Origin: Pseudomonas mosselii
GTDB taxonomy: Bacteria > Pseudomonadota > Gammaproteobacteria > Pseudomonadales > Pseudomonadaceae
Length of the DNA: 64,000 nucleotides
Reading direction: 5' to 3'
Assembly (NCBI RefSeq): GCF_019823065.1
Contig: NZ_CP081966.1
Coordinates: forward strand, 1,326,001-1,390,000
Part shown: piece by piece, positions 1-9,882 of the stretch
How positions within the stretch are numbered: the first letter of the stretch is position 1
How the letters are laid out: every line of letters begins with the position of its first letter
Translations under genes and position numbers: made by a program
The notes under the pieces: model-generated
Database searches by the model: none
Told to the model about the DNA's origin: nothing
The model's input: only the letters and a program-made list of their open reading frames with translations

Positions 1-821
1 TTGGCGGCAGGGCCTGCCGGCACCAGGCGCACGATCTTGACTTGGTCGTTGTCGCTCTGCAGCACCGCGCCGATGCCTTCGAGCGACAGGCTCATGTTGA
101 TGTCGAAGTTTTCGGCGTTGTCCGGCGACAGGTAGTTGGTGTGTGGGTCGTAGGACTGGGCGAAGGTATTGATGTAAGCCTGGAAGATGTCTTCCGCGCG
201 AGTCTGGTCCAGGCGCGCCAACTGGTTCTTGTAGCGCTTGATCAGGGTTTCCTGAACCTGTTTGAGCTCCTTGCCGGAGATCTTCTGGCGCAGCACCTCG
301 TCTTTCACGCGCTTGCGCCACAGCTCGTCGAGCTCGGCCTGGTTCTTCATCCACGGCGCGTCCTTGCGGTCGACCAGCAGGTCTTCCTTGACGCTGAAGT
401 CGATCTTGTCGACGCCTTTGTTCAACTCGCCCAAGGCATAGTCCAGACGCTGCTTCACGCGGTCCAGGTAGCGCTTGTAGATAGTGAAGCCAGGTTCGAG
501 GTTGCCGCTCTTGAGGAAGTCGTCGAACTGGGTCTTCCATTTGTCGAATTCGGCGATGTCGGCTGCGGTGAAGTAGCTGCGCGACGGGTCGAGCAGCTTG
601 ATGTAGCTGTCGTAGATGATGACCGAACGGGCGTCGTCCAGCGGTGGCTTGCTGTAGTGGTGGCGCTTGAGCAGCTCGACGATGTTGAGACTGGCCACGA
701 CCTCGTCGCGGTCCGGCTGCAGGCTGTCCCACTTGTTGGCGGCGGCCGCATTGCCACCGAGCGTGAGGCTGCCCAGGCCGATCATGAGGGCGAGGGCGGT
801 GCTGGGGAGGAAATGCTTCAT
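1..821 (-). CDS. prc: Carboxy-terminal processing (tail-specific) protease, 5' part only
   Basis: About 273 N-terminal codons are present; the rest lies off the left edge, so the catalytic Ser/Lys region is not visible. The start at 821 opens with a signal peptide (MKHFLPSTALALMIGLGSLT...AAA), as expected for a periplasmic protease. The following all-helical segment, with YDSYIKLLDPSRSYFTAADI and the start of the PDZ region (GIGAVLQSDNDQVKIVRLVP), is typical of Prc/Tsp. The family degrades misfolded or tagged periplasmic proteins and trims peptidoglycan-related proteins. It is divergent from the quinone oxidoreductase at 966. The family is clear; the start is supported by the signal peptide but has only a weak ribosome-binding site. 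Confidence 0.9.
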   Translation of the reverse strand, partial: MKHFLPSTALALMIGLGSLTLGGNAAAANKWDSLQPDRDEVVASLNIVELLKRHHYSKPPLDDARSVIIYDSYIKLLDPSRSYFTAADIAEFDKWKTQFDDFLKSGNLEPGFTIYKRYLDRVKQRLDYALGELNKGVDKIDFSVKEDLLVDRKDAPWMKNQAELDELWRKRVKDEVLRQKISGKELKQVQETLIKRYKNQLARLDQTRAEDIFQAYINTFAQSYDPHTNYLSPDNAENFDINMSLSLEGIGAVLQSDNDQVKIVRLVPAGPAA

Positions 822-906
822 GCTGATTCGACGTGGAGGCAATTGATCACGCATAGTAGGCCGTCTTTTCCGTTCGCCGGTTCCATCGGAGCCGGACGCA
901 TACTGC

Positions 907-935
907 AAAAAGCCTGGGACTTGGCGTTCCCAGGC
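907..935 (-). terminator. Intrinsic-terminator-like hairpin in the prc leader
   Basis: An 8-bp stem GCCTGGGA/TCCCAGGC (912-919 and 928-935) is followed, on the minus strand, by TTTTT (911-907). It lies between two divergent genes, upstream of prc, so no annotated upstream gene needs it. Confidence 0.55.
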
Positions 936-965
936 TCGGTCATATGATTCAACTATGGAGGCACT

Positions 966-1928
966 GTGAAGGCATTGCAAGGCGTTGACGGACATGTGGC
1001 GTGGGTTGAGGCCGAGCGCCCGGCCTGTGATGCCGGGCAGGTGCGTATTCGCGTAGCCGCCGCCGGGTTGAACCGCGCCGACCTGCTGCAGCGGGCCGGG
1101 CTGTACCCGCCGCCGCCCGGGGCCAGCCCTTATATGGGCCTGGAATGCTCAGGGATCGTCGAGCAGGTCGGGGCCGGCGCCGACTGGCGCGTGGGCGACC
1201 GGGTATGCGCGTTGCTGGCCGGTGGCGGCATGGCCGAGGAAGTCGTGGTCGACGCCCGGCACGTGCTGCCGGTGCCCGAAGGCCTGAGCCTGCACGAGGC
1301 GGCGGCTGTGCCCGAGGTGTACGCCACGGCTTGGCTGAACATCTTCCAGCTGGGTGCATTGAAAGCCGGTGAGAAAGTGCTGGTGCATGCCGGTGCCAGT
1401 GGCGTGGGTTCTGCAGCCATCCAGCTGTGCAAGGCGTTCGGCAACCCGGTGTGGGTCAGTGTCGGGTCGCCGCAGCGCCTGGCCTATTGTCAGTCCCTCG
1501 GCGCCGTGGGCGGCGTGGTACGCAATGGCAATCTTGATGATCTGGAACAGCTCGGGCCGTTCGATGTGATCCTCGACCCGGTGGGCGCCAGCTATGGCCC
1601 GCTCAACCTCAAGCTGCTGGCGCGTGACGGGCGCTGGGTGATCATCGGCCTGATGGGCGGTCGCAAGGTCGAGCTGGACCTGGCGCTGGTGCTGGGCAAG
1701 CGCCTGGAAATCACCGGTTCGACCTTGCGCAATCGCGATGACGCGTTCAAGGCGCAGTTGTTACAGGAGCTGCGTCAGCAAGTGTGGCCGCTTTTCGCCC
1801 AGGGACGCCTGTCGCCACAGTTGGTCGACACCTACCCGGTAGCCTTCGCCGAGGCGGCTTATGCGGAGCTGGCGAGCAACCAGGTATCCGGCAAGCTGGT
1901 GCTGGTGATCGACCCGACGCTCGTGTGA
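966..1928 (+). CDS. Zinc-free quinone oxidoreductase (PIG3-type MDR family)
   Basis: A 320-residue medium-chain dehydrogenase/reductase. The N-terminal GroES-like domain contains AAGLNRADLLQRAGLYPPPP, the signature of the NAD(P)H:quinone oxidoreductase/PIG3 branch; the Rossmann part has HAGASGVGSAAIQL near residue 140. The cysteine ligands of zinc alcohol dehydrogenases are absent. The likely activity is NADPH-dependent reduction of quinones in the cytosol; the substrate cannot be told from sequence. It starts at GTG 966 with GGAGG five bases upstream. It diverges from prc and is followed tail-to-tail by nadB. Confidence 0.85.
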   Translation: MKALQGVDGHVAWVEAERPACDAGQVRIRVAAAGLNRADLLQRAGLYPPPPGASPYMGLECSGIVEQVGAGADWRVGDRVCALLAGGGMAEEVVVDARHVLPVPEGLSLHEAAAVPEVYATAWLNIFQLGALKAGEKVLVHAGASGVGSAAIQLCKAFGNPVWVSVGSPQRLAYCQSLGAVGGVVRNGNLDDLEQLGPFDVILDPVGASYGPLNLKLLARDGRWVIIGLMGGRKVELDLALVLGKRLEITGSTLRNRDDAFKAQLLQELRQQVWPLFAQGRLSPQLVDTYPVAFAEAAYAELASNQVSGKLVLVIDPTLV

Positions 1929-1967
1929 TCTGGCGCATGCCCCTGTAGGAGCGCGCAGACTGCAACC

Positions 1968-3581
1968 TCACTCGTGGTTCTGCGGCACCAGAATGGTGTC
2001 CCGGGCTTCGGGCAGCATCCCCGGATAGTCCAGGGTGTAGTGCAGGCCTCGGCTTTCCTTGCGTTGCATGGCCGAGCGGATCATCAGCTCGGCCACCTGC
2101 GCCAGGTTGCGCAGCTCGATCAGGTCGCGGCTGACCTTGTAGTTGCTGTAGAACTCGTCGATCTCGTCCAGCAGCATGCGCACCCGGTGTTCGGCGCGCT
2201 GAAGGCGCTTGCTGGTGCGCACGATGCCGACATAGTCCCACATGAACCGCCGCAGCTCGTCCCAGTTGTGCGCGATGATCACGTCCTCGTCCGAGTCGGT
2301 CACTTGGCTTGCGTCCCAGCAAGGCAGGGCGCGGGGCATGGCGACCTGGTCCAGGCGCGCCTCGATGTCGGCGGCGGCGGCGCGACCGTAGACAAAGCAT
2401 TCGAGCAGCGAGTTGCTGGCCATGCGGTTGGCGCCGTGCAGGCCGGTGAAGCTGGTCTCGCCGATGGCATACAGGCCGGGCACGTCGGTGTGACCGTGCT
2501 CGTCGATCATTACCCCACCGCAGGTGTAGTGGGCTGCGGGCACCACCGGAATCGGCTGGCGGGTGATGTCGATGCCGAAGGTCAGGCAGCGCTCGTACAC
2601 TGTCGGGAAGTGGCTGGTGATGAAGTCGGCCGGCTTGTGGCTGATGTCGAGGTAGACACAGTCCACCCCGAGGCGCTTCATCTCGTGGTCGATGGCGCGG
2701 GCGACGATGTCCCGTGGCGCCAGCTCTTCGCGTGGATCGAAGCGCGGCATGAAGCGCTCGCCATTGGGCAGGCGCAGCAGGGCACCCTCGCCGCGCAGTG
2801 CCTCGGTGATCAGGAAACTCTTGGCCTGCGGATGGTACAGGCAGGTCGGGTGGAACTGGTTGAACTCAAGGTTTGCCACCCGGCATCCGGCGCGCCAGGC
2901 CATGGCGATGCCGTCGCCGCAGGCGCCGTCTGGGTTGCTGGTATACAGGTAGACCTTGGCCGCGCCGCCGGTGGCCAGCACGGTGAAGCGCGCGCCGAAG
3001 GTGTCCACCTCCCCGGAGTTGCGATTAAGCACGTAGGCGCCCAGGCAGCGGTCGCCGTCCAGGCCCAGGCGGCGCTCGGTGATCAGGTCGACGGCCACGC
3101 GCTGTTCGAGCAGTTCGATGTTCGCGCGTTGCCTGGCCTGTTCCAGCAGGGTGGTGAAGATCGCCGCGCCCGTGGCGTCGGCGGCATGGATGATGCGCCG
3201 GTGGCTGTGACCGCCCTCACGGGTCAGGTGGAACTCGAAGCCGCCGTCGTCGACGCTGTAATGCTCGTCGCGGGTGAATGGCACGCCTTGTTCGATCAGC
3301 CACTGGATGGCCTCGCGGCTGTGCTCGACGGTGAAGCGCACGGCATCTTCGTGGCACAGCCCGCCACCGGCGTTAAGGGTGTCCTCGACATGGGACTGTA
3401 CGGTGTCGGTATCGTCAAGCACCGCGGCAACGCCGCCCTGGGCCCAGAAGGTCGAGCCGTTGGCCAGGTCGCCCTTGCTCAGTACGGCGATGCGCAGGTG
3501 GCGGGGAAGGTTCAGTGCCAGGCTGAGACCGGCGGCACCGCTGCCGATCACCAGGACATCATGTTGGAATTGTTGGCTCAT
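1968..3581 (-). CDS. nadB: L-aspartate oxidase
   Basis: A full-length 537-residue flavoprotein that oxidises L-aspartate to iminoaspartate, the first step of de novo NAD synthesis. The N-terminal FAD-binding motif [10 protein letters not shown] (from residue 11), the substrate region [12 protein letters not shown] and [20 protein letters not shown] are characteristic of NadB in the succinate dehydrogenase/fumarate reductase flavoprotein family. The C-terminal helical domain is complete. The cytosolic product feeds NadA, which is not in this window. It diverges from algU across 436 bp, an arrangement I know from other pseudomonads. Confidence 0.97.
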   Translation of the reverse strand: MSQQFQHDVLVIGSGAAGLSLALNLPRHLRIAVLSKGDLANGSTFWAQGGVAAVLDDTDTVQSHVEDTLNAGGGLCHEDAVRFTVEHSREAIQWLIEQGVPFTRDEHYSVDDGGFEFHLTREGGHSHRRIIHAADATGAAIFTTLLEQARQRANIELLEQRVAVDLITERRLGLDGDRCLGAYVLNRNSGEVDTFGARFTVLATGGAAKVYLYTSNPDGACGDGIAMAWRAGCRVANLEFNQFHPTCLYHPQAKSFLITEALRGEGALLRLPNGERFMPRFDPREELAPRDIVARAIDHEMKRLGVDCVYLDISHKPADFITSHFPTVYERCLTFGIDITRQPIPVVPAAHYTCGGVMIDEHGHTDVPGLYAIGETSFTGLHGANRMASNSLLECFVYGRAAAADIEARLDQVAMPRALPCWDASQVTDSDEDVIIAHNWDELRRFMWDYVGIVRTSKRLQRAEHRVRMLLDEIDEFYSNYKVSRDLIELRNLAQVAELMIRSAMQRKESRGLHYTLDYPGMLPEARDTILVPQNHE

Positions 3582-4017
3582 GTCGGGACACTAGTAATCT
3601 TTGGAGGGGGCACGGCACAATAGTCGAGCGCAGATGGCACTGTGAAACTATCGTGAAACCTGGCCGGGATGCCTTTATAGCAGCCCCGGGCGCCTGATTT
3701 CCAATGGTGCATACGGGTGGCTGGCGATCTTTATGGGAACTTTCCGATACCCCTGGAAATCCTATAAAGGCTGCCCGTACGCCACAGATTGCCGCGGCGA
3801 CGCAAGGCGGCAGCTCTATCTTGGGCTGACACCTGCGTAACGAAACCAGAATATCGACGCAGCCGGCCGTGACCGCGCTGCGTCTTTCGTGCGAGCCGAC
3901 CAAGGGCCGCAGGAAACTTGCTTGGAGGGGAGAACTTTTGCGCAAAGCCCGAGTCTATGGTTGCAAGCCTGAACGATGGCTGATGCAGCGCTCCTTCGAG
4001 ATCACTGAGGAGTGTTC
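3582..4017. promoter_or_regulatory. nadB/algU divergent intergenic region
   Basis: 436 bp without a gene. It holds the algU leader and at least one AlgU-type promoter (annotated separately). A second GAACTT occurs at 3737-3742, with TCCTA 17 bases later at 3760-3764, a weaker candidate for a distal AlgU promoter. I see no REP element or obvious small RNA. Confidence 0.6.
3932..3958 (+). promoter_or_regulatory. AlgU (sigma-22/sigma-E type) promoter of algU
   Basis: GAACTT (3932-3937), a 16-bp spacer and TCTAT (3954-3958) fit the AlgU consensus GAACTT-N16/17-TCTGA. It is about 60 bp before the algU start, implying positive autoregulation as known for P. aeruginosa algU. Confidence 0.75.
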
Positions 4018-4599
4018 ATGCTAACCCAGGAAGAGGATCAGCAGCTTGTAGAGCGCGTGCAGCGTGGCGACAGGCGAGCTTTCGATCTGTTGGTGCTGAA
4101 GTATCAGCACAAGATTCTCGGGTTGATCGTGCGTTTCGTACACGACACCCATGAGGCGCAGGACGTGGCGCAGGAAGCCTTCATCAAGGCATACCGTGCG
4201 CTTGGGAATTTTCGCGGTGACAGTGCGTTCTATACGTGGCTTTACCGCATCGCCATCAACACGGCGAAGAACTACCTGGTGTCCCGCGGAAGGCGGCCAC
4301 CAGACAGTGATGTGAGCTCCGAGGATGCGGAGTTCTATGACGGCGATCATGGTCTCAAGGATCTCGAGTCCCCAGAGCGCTCGTTGTTGCGGGATGAAAT
4401 CGAAGGCACCGTCCATCGAACCATCCAGCAACTGCCGGAAGATTTGCGTACGGCGCTGACCCTGCGTGAGTTCGATGGATTGAGTTACGAGGACATTGCC
4501 AGCGTCATGCAATGTCCAGTGGGTACCGTGCGCTCTCGAATCTTCCGCGCTCGGGAGGCCATAGACAAAGCCCTGCAACCCTTGTTGCAGGAAACCTGA
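4018..4599 (+). CDS. algU: RNA polymerase extracytoplasmic-stress sigma factor AlgU (RpoE)
   Basis: A 193-residue ECF sigma factor. Region 2 (LVLKYQHKILGLIVRFV...EAQDVAQEAFIKAYRAL) and region 4 (LREFDGLSYEDIASVMQCP) are intact. It directs transcription of envelope-stress and alginate genes when released from MucA. I chose ATG 4018 because GAGGAG (4007-4012) sits five bases upstream and the resulting 193 residues equal the usual family length; the in-frame GTG at 4012 would overlap that ribosome-binding site. It is the first gene of algU-mucA-mucB-mucD. Confidence 0.97.
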   Translation: MLTQEEDQQLVERVQRGDRRAFDLLVLKYQHKILGLIVRFVHDTHEAQDVAQEAFIKAYRALGNFRGDSAFYTWLYRIAINTAKNYLVSRGRRPPDSDVSSEDAEFYDGDHGLKDLESPERSLLRDEIEGTVHRTIQQLPEDLRTALTLREFDGLSYEDIASVMQCPVGTVRSRIFRAREAIDKALQPLLQET

Positions 4600-4630
4600 G
4601 ACAGCGGCGACAGCCAAGAGAGGAACCGCC

Positions 4631-5221
4631 ATGAGTCGTGAAGCTTTGCAGGAATCGCTGTCCGCGGTGATGGATAACGAAGCGGACGAACTGGAACTGC
4701 GTCGCGTGCTGAATGCCGTCGACGATGCCGAAACCCGTGCTACCTGGTCGCGTTACCAGATTGCTCGCGCAGCCATGCACAAAGAGCTGCTGCTGCCCAA
4801 GTTGGACATCGCCTCGGCGGTTTCCGCAGCGCTGGCCGATGAGGCCGTGCCGGCCAAGGTCAAGCAGGGCCCTTGGCGCAGCCTCGGTCGCCTGGCCGTG
4901 GCCGCATCGGTGACCGTTGCCGTGCTGGCCGGTGTGCGCTTCTACAACCAGGACGAGATCAGCGGTGCCGAACTGGCCGCCCAGCAGCCTGCCCAGCAGG
5001 GGCTGAGCATGCCGCAGGCGCAAGGTCCGGCCGTTTTGGCAGGCTATAGTGAAAGCAACGAGCAACCGACCGGGCCAATGGCCAACGGTGTGCTGCAGAA
5101 CCAGGCCGGCTGGGATCAACGCTTGCCGGGCTACCTGCGCCAGCACGCCCAGGAGTCCGCGCTGAAGGGCAACGAGACCGCGCTGCCTTACGCCCGCGCC
5201 GCCAGCCTGGAAAACCGCTAA
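4631..5221 (+). CDS. mucA: Anti-sigma factor MucA
   Basis: A 196-residue single-pass inner-membrane protein. The cytoplasmic N-terminal domain (SREALQESLSAVMDNEADEL...) binds AlgU; a transmembrane helix spans about residues 88-104; the periplasmic tail is where RseP/AlgW-type proteolysis would begin. There is no frameshift or early stop like those that make P. aeruginosa mucoid. It lies 31 bp after algU and 13 bp before mucB, so is translated from the same mRNA. Confidence 0.96.
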   Translation: MSREALQESLSAVMDNEADELELRRVLNAVDDAETRATWSRYQIARAAMHKELLLPKLDIASAVSAALADEAVPAKVKQGPWRSLGRLAVAASVTVAVLAGVRFYNQDEISGAELAAQQPAQQGLSMPQAQGPAVLAGYSESNEQPTGPMANGVLQNQAGWDQRLPGYLRQHAQESALKGNETALPYARAASLENR

Positions 5222-5234
5222 GTTAAGGAGGATC

Positions 5235-6200
5235 ATGCGCGCGCTACCTCTCCTGTCGCTGCTGCTTGGCAGCAGCCTGACGGTGCAGGCCCTGGCCGCC
5301 AACTCCTCGCCCGAGGCGAGCGAGTGGTTGAACAAGCTGGCACGGGCCGAGCAGCAGCAGAGTTACCAGGGATCCTTCGTCTACGAACGCAACGGCAGCT
5401 TCTCATCCCATGACATCTGGCATCGCGTCCAGGACGGCAAGGTCAGCGAGCGGCTGTTGCAACTCGATGGCTCGGCCCAGGAAATCGTGCGGGTCGACGG
5501 CAAGGTGCAATGCGTCAGCGGCAACCTTGCCAGTAGCGTGGGCACACCACCGGACAGCGCCCTGCGGGTGCTCGACCCCCTGAAGCTGATGAGCTGGTAC
5601 GACCTGAGCGTGTCAGGCAAGTCACGCGTCGCCGGGCGCGATGCGGTGATTGTCGCGCTCACACCGCGTGACCAGCATCGTTATGCTTTCGAATTGCATC
5701 TGGACCGCCGCACCGGCCTGCCCCTGCGTTCGTTGATGCTCAACGACAAGGGCCAGTTGCTCGAGCGCTTCCAGATGACCCGCCTTGACACTGACGCTGC
5801 GCCAACCGACGCCGAACTGGCCGCCAGCGCCAGCTGCAAGCCGGTTGAGCGCACGCAGTCCGGCACCGCCGAAACCGTCGCCGGGTGGCGTTCGGACTGG
5901 CTGCCGCCAGGGTTCGAGCTGGTCAACAGTTCGGTCCGCCGCGATCCGGAGCGCAAGAATCCCGTCAGCAGCCTCATGTATGACGATGGCCTGGCCCGTT
6001 TTTCGGTGTTCCTCGAGCCGATCGGCAACGAGGCTGGTGTCGATACCCGTGCCCAGCTCGGTCCCACCGTCGCGGTGTCGCGGCGCCTTACAACGCCCAA
6101 GGGCAAGGTGATGGTCACTGTGGTCGGCGAGATCCCGCTGGGTACCGCCGAGCGTGTCGCCCTGTCGATGCGGGCCCAGGATGCCCAGGCGCGCCAATGA
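5235..6200 (+). CDS. mucB: Periplasmic sigma-factor regulator MucB (RseB family)
   Basis: A 321-residue exported protein with an N-terminal signal peptide (cleavage after VQALA) and the two-domain RseB fold: an LolA-like N-terminal half (SYQGSFVYERNG) and a smaller C-terminal domain. MucB binds the periplasmic tail of MucA and shields it from proteolysis; lipopolysaccharide or lipid signals are thought to release it. An unusually strong Shine-Dalgarno AAGGAGG (5225-5231) lies just before ATG 5235. The next gene is mucD, not mucC. Confidence 0.95.
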   Translation: MRALPLLSLLLGSSLTVQALAANSSPEASEWLNKLARAEQQQSYQGSFVYERNGSFSSHDIWHRVQDGKVSERLLQLDGSAQEIVRVDGKVQCVSGNLASSVGTPPDSALRVLDPLKLMSWYDLSVSGKSRVAGRDAVIVALTPRDQHRYAFELHLDRRTGLPLRSLMLNDKGQLLERFQMTRLDTDAAPTDAELAASASCKPVERTQSGTAETVAGWRSDWLPPGFELVNSSVRRDPERKNPVSSLMYDDGLARFSVFLEPIGNEAGVDTRAQLGPTVAVSRRLTTPKGKVMVTVVGEIPLGTAERVALSMRAQDAQARQ

Positions 6201-6367
6201 CGGCGCGCCCTCTGACAGTTCTTGTTACACAGAGCTGACATGAAATTAAGGCATTGTCATTTGCAATCCTGCCGCAAATTTTCTATAGGTCAGGCTTCTC
6301 GGAGTCTGGCCTTTCCTGCGTCTGCGGGAACCTTACTGCTAACTACGCTCGTTGTGACGGGAGCCGT

Positions 6368-7807
6368 ATGTCAATACCACGCTTGAAAACCTACCTATCG
6401 ATGTTCGCCGCCGTGCTCATGCTTGGCCAGGTGCTCAGCGCCCAGGCCGAAGAGTCCCTGCCGGACTTCACCACCTTGGTCGAGCAGGCCTCGCCGGCGG
6501 TGGTCAACATCAGCACCAAGCAGAAACTGCCGGACCGCCGCGTCGCCGCCGGGCAGATGCCGGACCTCGAAGGCCTGCCGCCGATGTTCCGCGAGTTCTT
6601 CGAGCGCAACATGCCGCAGCAGCCGCGTTCGCCTCGTGGCGATCGCCAGCGCGAGGCGCAGTCGCTGGGTTCGGGCTTCATCATCTCCAGTGACGGTTAT
6701 GTGCTGACCAACAATCATGTGGTCGCAGACGCTGACGAGATCATCGTCCGCCTGTCCGACCGCAGTGAATTGCAGGCTAAGCTGGTGGGCACCGACCCAC
6801 GTACTGACGTGGCCCTGCTCAAGGTCGAGGGCAAGAACCTGCCGACCGTCAAGCTGGGTGACTCGGAGAAACTCAAGGTCGGTGAGTGGGTGCTGGCCAT
6901 CGGCTCGCCGTTCGGCTTCGACCATTCGGTGACCAAAGGGATCGTCAGCGCCAAGGGCCGTACGCTGCCCAACGACACCTATGTGCCGTTCATCCAGACC
7001 GACGTGGCGATCAACCCGGGTAACTCTGGTGGTCCGCTGTTCAACATGAAGGGCGAGGTGGTGGGTATCAACTCGCAGATCTTCACCCGTTCCGGTGGCT
7101 TCATGGGCCTGTCGTTCGCCATCCCGATCGACGTCGCCATCGATGTGTCGAACCAGTTGAAAAAAGACGGCAAGGTCAGCCGCGGCTGGCTGGGCGTGGT
7201 GATCCAGGAGGTCAACAAGGACCTCGCTGAATCCTTCGGCCTGGACAAGCCGGCCGGCGCCCTGGTCGCCCAGGTCCTGGAAAACGGCCCGGCAGCCAAG
7301 GGCGGTCTGCAGGTGGGCGATGTGATCCTGAGCATGAATGGCCAGCCGATCGTCATGTCCGCCGACTTGCCGCACCTGGTCGGCAGCCTCAAGGACGGCG
7401 AGAAGGCCAAGCTGGAGATCATCCGCAATGGCAAGCGCCAGAACCTGGACGTCACCATTGGCGCATTGCCCGAGGATGACGCCGACATCGGCCTGGGCGC
7501 GGGTGCCGATGGCAGCGCCGAGCGCAGCAGCAACCGCCTGGGTGTGTCCGTGTCCGACCTGACCGCCGAACAGAAGAAGTCGCTGGAGCTCAAGGGCGGC
7601 GTGGTCATCAAGGAAGTCCAGGATGGTCCGGCGGCCATGATCGGCCTGCGTCCGGGCGATGTCATCAGCCACCTGAACAACCAGGCCATCGCCTCGGCCA
7701 AGCAGTTCACCGAGATCGCCAAGGAACTGCCGAAGAACCGTTCGGTGTCCATGCGCGTGCTGCGACAGGGGCGTGCGAGCTTCATCACCTTCAAACTGGC
7801 TGAATAA
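6368..7807 (+). CDS. mucD: Periplasmic serine protease MucD (DegP/HtrA family)
   Basis: A 479-residue HtrA protease. The signal peptide ends near residue 27 (LSAQAEE). The trypsin-like domain carries the triad His117 (TNNHVV), Asp147 (TDVALL) and Ser220 (GNSGGP), followed by two PDZ domains (about 265-350 and 385-470). It degrades misfolded periplasmic proteins and thereby dampens AlgU activation. I chose ATG 6368 (GGGAG upstream, immediate signal peptide) over an in-frame start at 6254, which would add a 38-residue non-signal extension. Confidence 0.96.
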   Translation: MSIPRLKTYLSMFAAVLMLGQVLSAQAEESLPDFTTLVEQASPAVVNISTKQKLPDRRVAAGQMPDLEGLPPMFREFFERNMPQQPRSPRGDRQREAQSLGSGFIISSDGYVLTNNHVVADADEIIVRLSDRSELQAKLVGTDPRTDVALLKVEGKNLPTVKLGDSEKLKVGEWVLAIGSPFGFDHSVTKGIVSAKGRTLPNDTYVPFIQTDVAINPGNSGGPLFNMKGEVVGINSQIFTRSGGFMGLSFAIPIDVAIDVSNQLKKDGKVSRGWLGVVIQEVNKDLAESFGLDKPAGALVAQVLENGPAAKGGLQVGDVILSMNGQPIVMSADLPHLVGSLKDGEKAKLEIIRNGKRQNLDVTIGALPEDDADIGLGAGADGSAERSSNRLGVSVSDLTAEQKKSLELKGGVVIKEVQDGPAAMIGLRPGDVISHLNNQAIASAKQFTEIAKELPKNRSVSMRVLRQGRASFITFKLAE

Positions 7808-7827
7808 GCGAGTTGAACGGTAGGGAA

Positions 7828-7851
7828 AGGGCAGCTTCGGCTGCCTTTTTT
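7828..7851 (+). terminator. Rho-independent terminator after mucD
   Basis: Stem GGCAGC/GCTGCC with a TTCG tetraloop (7830-7845) followed by six T, 20 bp after the mucD stop. Confidence 0.85.
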
Positions 7852-7876
7852 CATGAGCAGCAGGCTTGATGGTCCT

Positions 7877-7967
7877 GCGTGGGAGCGGGCTTGCCCCGCA
7901 ATGTGGCTCGATCAGGCAATATTTTCAGCTGATCGGACGCCATCGCGGGGCAAGCCCGCTCCCACGC
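7877..7967. repeat. REP inverted pair
   Basis: Two perfect 23-nt inverted arms (7877-7899 and 7945-7967) with the P. putida-type REP core GGGAGCGGGCTTGCCCCGC, separated by 45 bp, between the mucD terminator and lepA. Confidence 0.9.
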
Positions 7968-8077
7968 TAACCGATAGGCAGGTGACAAGGGTTCTCCCAT
8001 ATCCCTCCGGCTTGAGGTACAATTCCCGGCTATTTTTCGGCGGGCGTCCGGCTCGCAGCCTTTTCGAGTGTTGACCC

Positions 8078-9877
8078 GTGAGTGATTTGAGTCATATCCG
8101 CAATTTCTCCATCATCGCCCACATCGACCATGGCAAGTCGACGCTGGCCGACCGTTTCATCCAGATGTGCGGTGGCCTGTCGGCGCGCGAAATGGAAGCC
8201 CAGGTCCTGGACTCCATGGACCTCGAGCGCGAGCGCGGGATCACCATCAAGGCCCACAGCGTCACGCTCAACTACAAGGCGCAGGACGGCAAGGTCTACC
8301 AGCTGAACTTCATCGACACCCCCGGCCACGTCGACTTCACCTATGAAGTCTCGCGCTCGCTGGCCGCCTGCGAGGGTGCGCTGCTGGTGGTGGACGCCGG
8401 TCAAGGCGTCGAGGCCCAATCGGTGGCCAACTGCTATACCGCCATCGAGCAGGGCCTGGAGGTGATGCCGGTCCTGAACAAGATGGACCTTCCCCAGGCC
8501 GATCCGGACCGCGTCAAGGACGAGATCGAGAAGATCATCGGTATCGACGCCACCGACGCCGTGGCCTGCAGCGCCAAGAGCGGCATGGGCGTCGACGAGG
8601 TGCTCGAGCGCCTCGTGCAGACCATCCCCGCGCCGGAAGGCGATATCGACGCGCCGTTGCAGGCGCTGATCATCGACTCCTGGTTCGACAACTACCTGGG
8701 CGTGGTCTCGTTGGTGCGCGTGCGCCACGGCCGCGTCAAGAAGGGCGACAAGATCCTGGTCAAGTCCACCGGCAAGGTGCACCTGGTCGACAGCGTCGGC
8801 GTGTTCACGCCCAAGCACACCCAGACCGCTGATCTGAAAGCCGGTGAAGTGGGCTTCATCATCGCCAGTATCAAGGACATTCATGGCGCCCCGGTGGGTG
8901 ACACCCTGACCCTGTCCAACACCCCTGAAGTCGAAGTGCTGCCAGGCTTCAAGAAGATTCAGCCGCAGGTCTACGCTGGCCTGTTCCCGGTCAGTTCCGA
9001 CGACTTCGAGGACTTCCGCGACGCCCTGCAGAAGCTGACCTTGAACGATTCGTCGCTGCAGTACATGCCGGAAAGCTCCGACGCCCTGGGCTTCGGCTTC
9101 CGTTGCGGCTTCCTCGGCATGCTGCACATGGAGATCATCCAGGAGCGCCTGGAGCGCGAGTACGACCTGGACCTGATCACCACGGCGCCCAGCGTGATCT
9201 ACGAGCTCGAACTCAAGACCGGCGAAACCATCACTGTCGACAACCCGTCGAAGCTGCCGGACGTCTCGGCGGTCAACGACTTCCGTGAGCCGATCGTCAC
9301 CGCGACCATCCTGGTGCCGCAGGAGCACCTGGGCAACGTCATCACCTTGTGTATCGAGAAGCGTGGCGTGCAGCGCGACATGCAGTTCCTCGGCAGCCAG
9401 GTCCAGGTGCGCTACGACCTGCCGATGAACGAAGTGGTGCTGGACTTCTTCGACCGCCTGAAGTCGACCAGCCGCGGCTATGCGTCGCTGGACTACCATT
9501 TCGACCGCTACCAGTCGGCCAACCTGGTCAAGCTGGACGTACTGATCAACGGCGACAAGGTCGATGCCCTGGCCCTGATCGTGCACCGCGACAACGCCGC
9601 CTACAAAGGCCGCGCGTTGACCGAAAAGATGAAGGAACTGATCCCTCGGCAGATGTTCGATGTGGCGATCCAGGCAGCTATCGGCGGCCAGATCATCGCG
9701 CGGACAACCGTCAAGGCGCTCAGAAAGAACGTACTGGCCAAGTGCTACGGTGGCGATGTCAGCCGTAAGAAGAAGCTGCTGGAGAAGCAGAAGGCCGGTA
9801 AGAAACGCATGAAGCAGGTGGGTAACGTGGAGATTCCACAGGAAGCCTTCCTTGCCGTGCTCAGGTTGGATAGCTAG
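8078..9877 (+). CDS. lepA: Elongation factor 4 (LepA)
   Basis: A 599-residue translational GTPase, full length. G1 [10 protein letters not shown]3 DTPGHVDF and G4 NKMD motifs are intact, and the C-terminal LepA-specific domain ([19 protein letters not shown]) is present. It binds ribosomes and influences elongation and initiation. It starts at GTG 8078 without a strong Shine-Dalgarno; the first residues ([19 protein letters not shown]) match the family N-terminus, so this start is sound. lepB follows five bases downstream. Confidence 0.97.
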   Translation: MSDLSHIRNFSIIAHIDHGKSTLADRFIQMCGGLSAREMEAQVLDSMDLERERGITIKAHSVTLNYKAQDGKVYQLNFIDTPGHVDFTYEVSRSLAACEGALLVVDAGQGVEAQSVANCYTAIEQGLEVMPVLNKMDLPQADPDRVKDEIEKIIGIDATDAVACSAKSGMGVDEVLERLVQTIPAPEGDIDAPLQALIIDSWFDNYLGVVSLVRVRHGRVKKGDKILVKSTGKVHLVDSVGVFTPKHTQTADLKAGEVGFIIASIKDIHGAPVGDTLTLSNTPEVEVLPGFKKIQPQVYAGLFPVSSDDFEDFRDALQKLTLNDSSLQYMPESSDALGFGFRCGFLGMLHMEIIQERLEREYDLDLITTAPSVIYELELKTGETITVDNPSKLPDVSAVNDFREPIVTATILVPQEHLGNVITLCIEKRGVQRDMQFLGSQVQVRYDLPMNEVVLDFFDRLKSTSRGYASLDYHFDRYQSANLVKLDVLINGDKVDALALIVHRDNAAYKGRALTEKMKELIPRQMFDVAIQAAIGGQIIARTTVKALRKNVLAKCYGGDVSRKKKLLEKQKAGKKRMKQVGNVEIPQEAFLAVLRLDS

Positions 9878-9882
9878 GTCCT

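Noticed and set aside
1974..3623. 549-codon open frame antisense to nadB
   Set aside because: Low-complexity Val/Ala/Gly/Gln composition typical of high-GC antisense shadows; nadB is unambiguous on the other strand.
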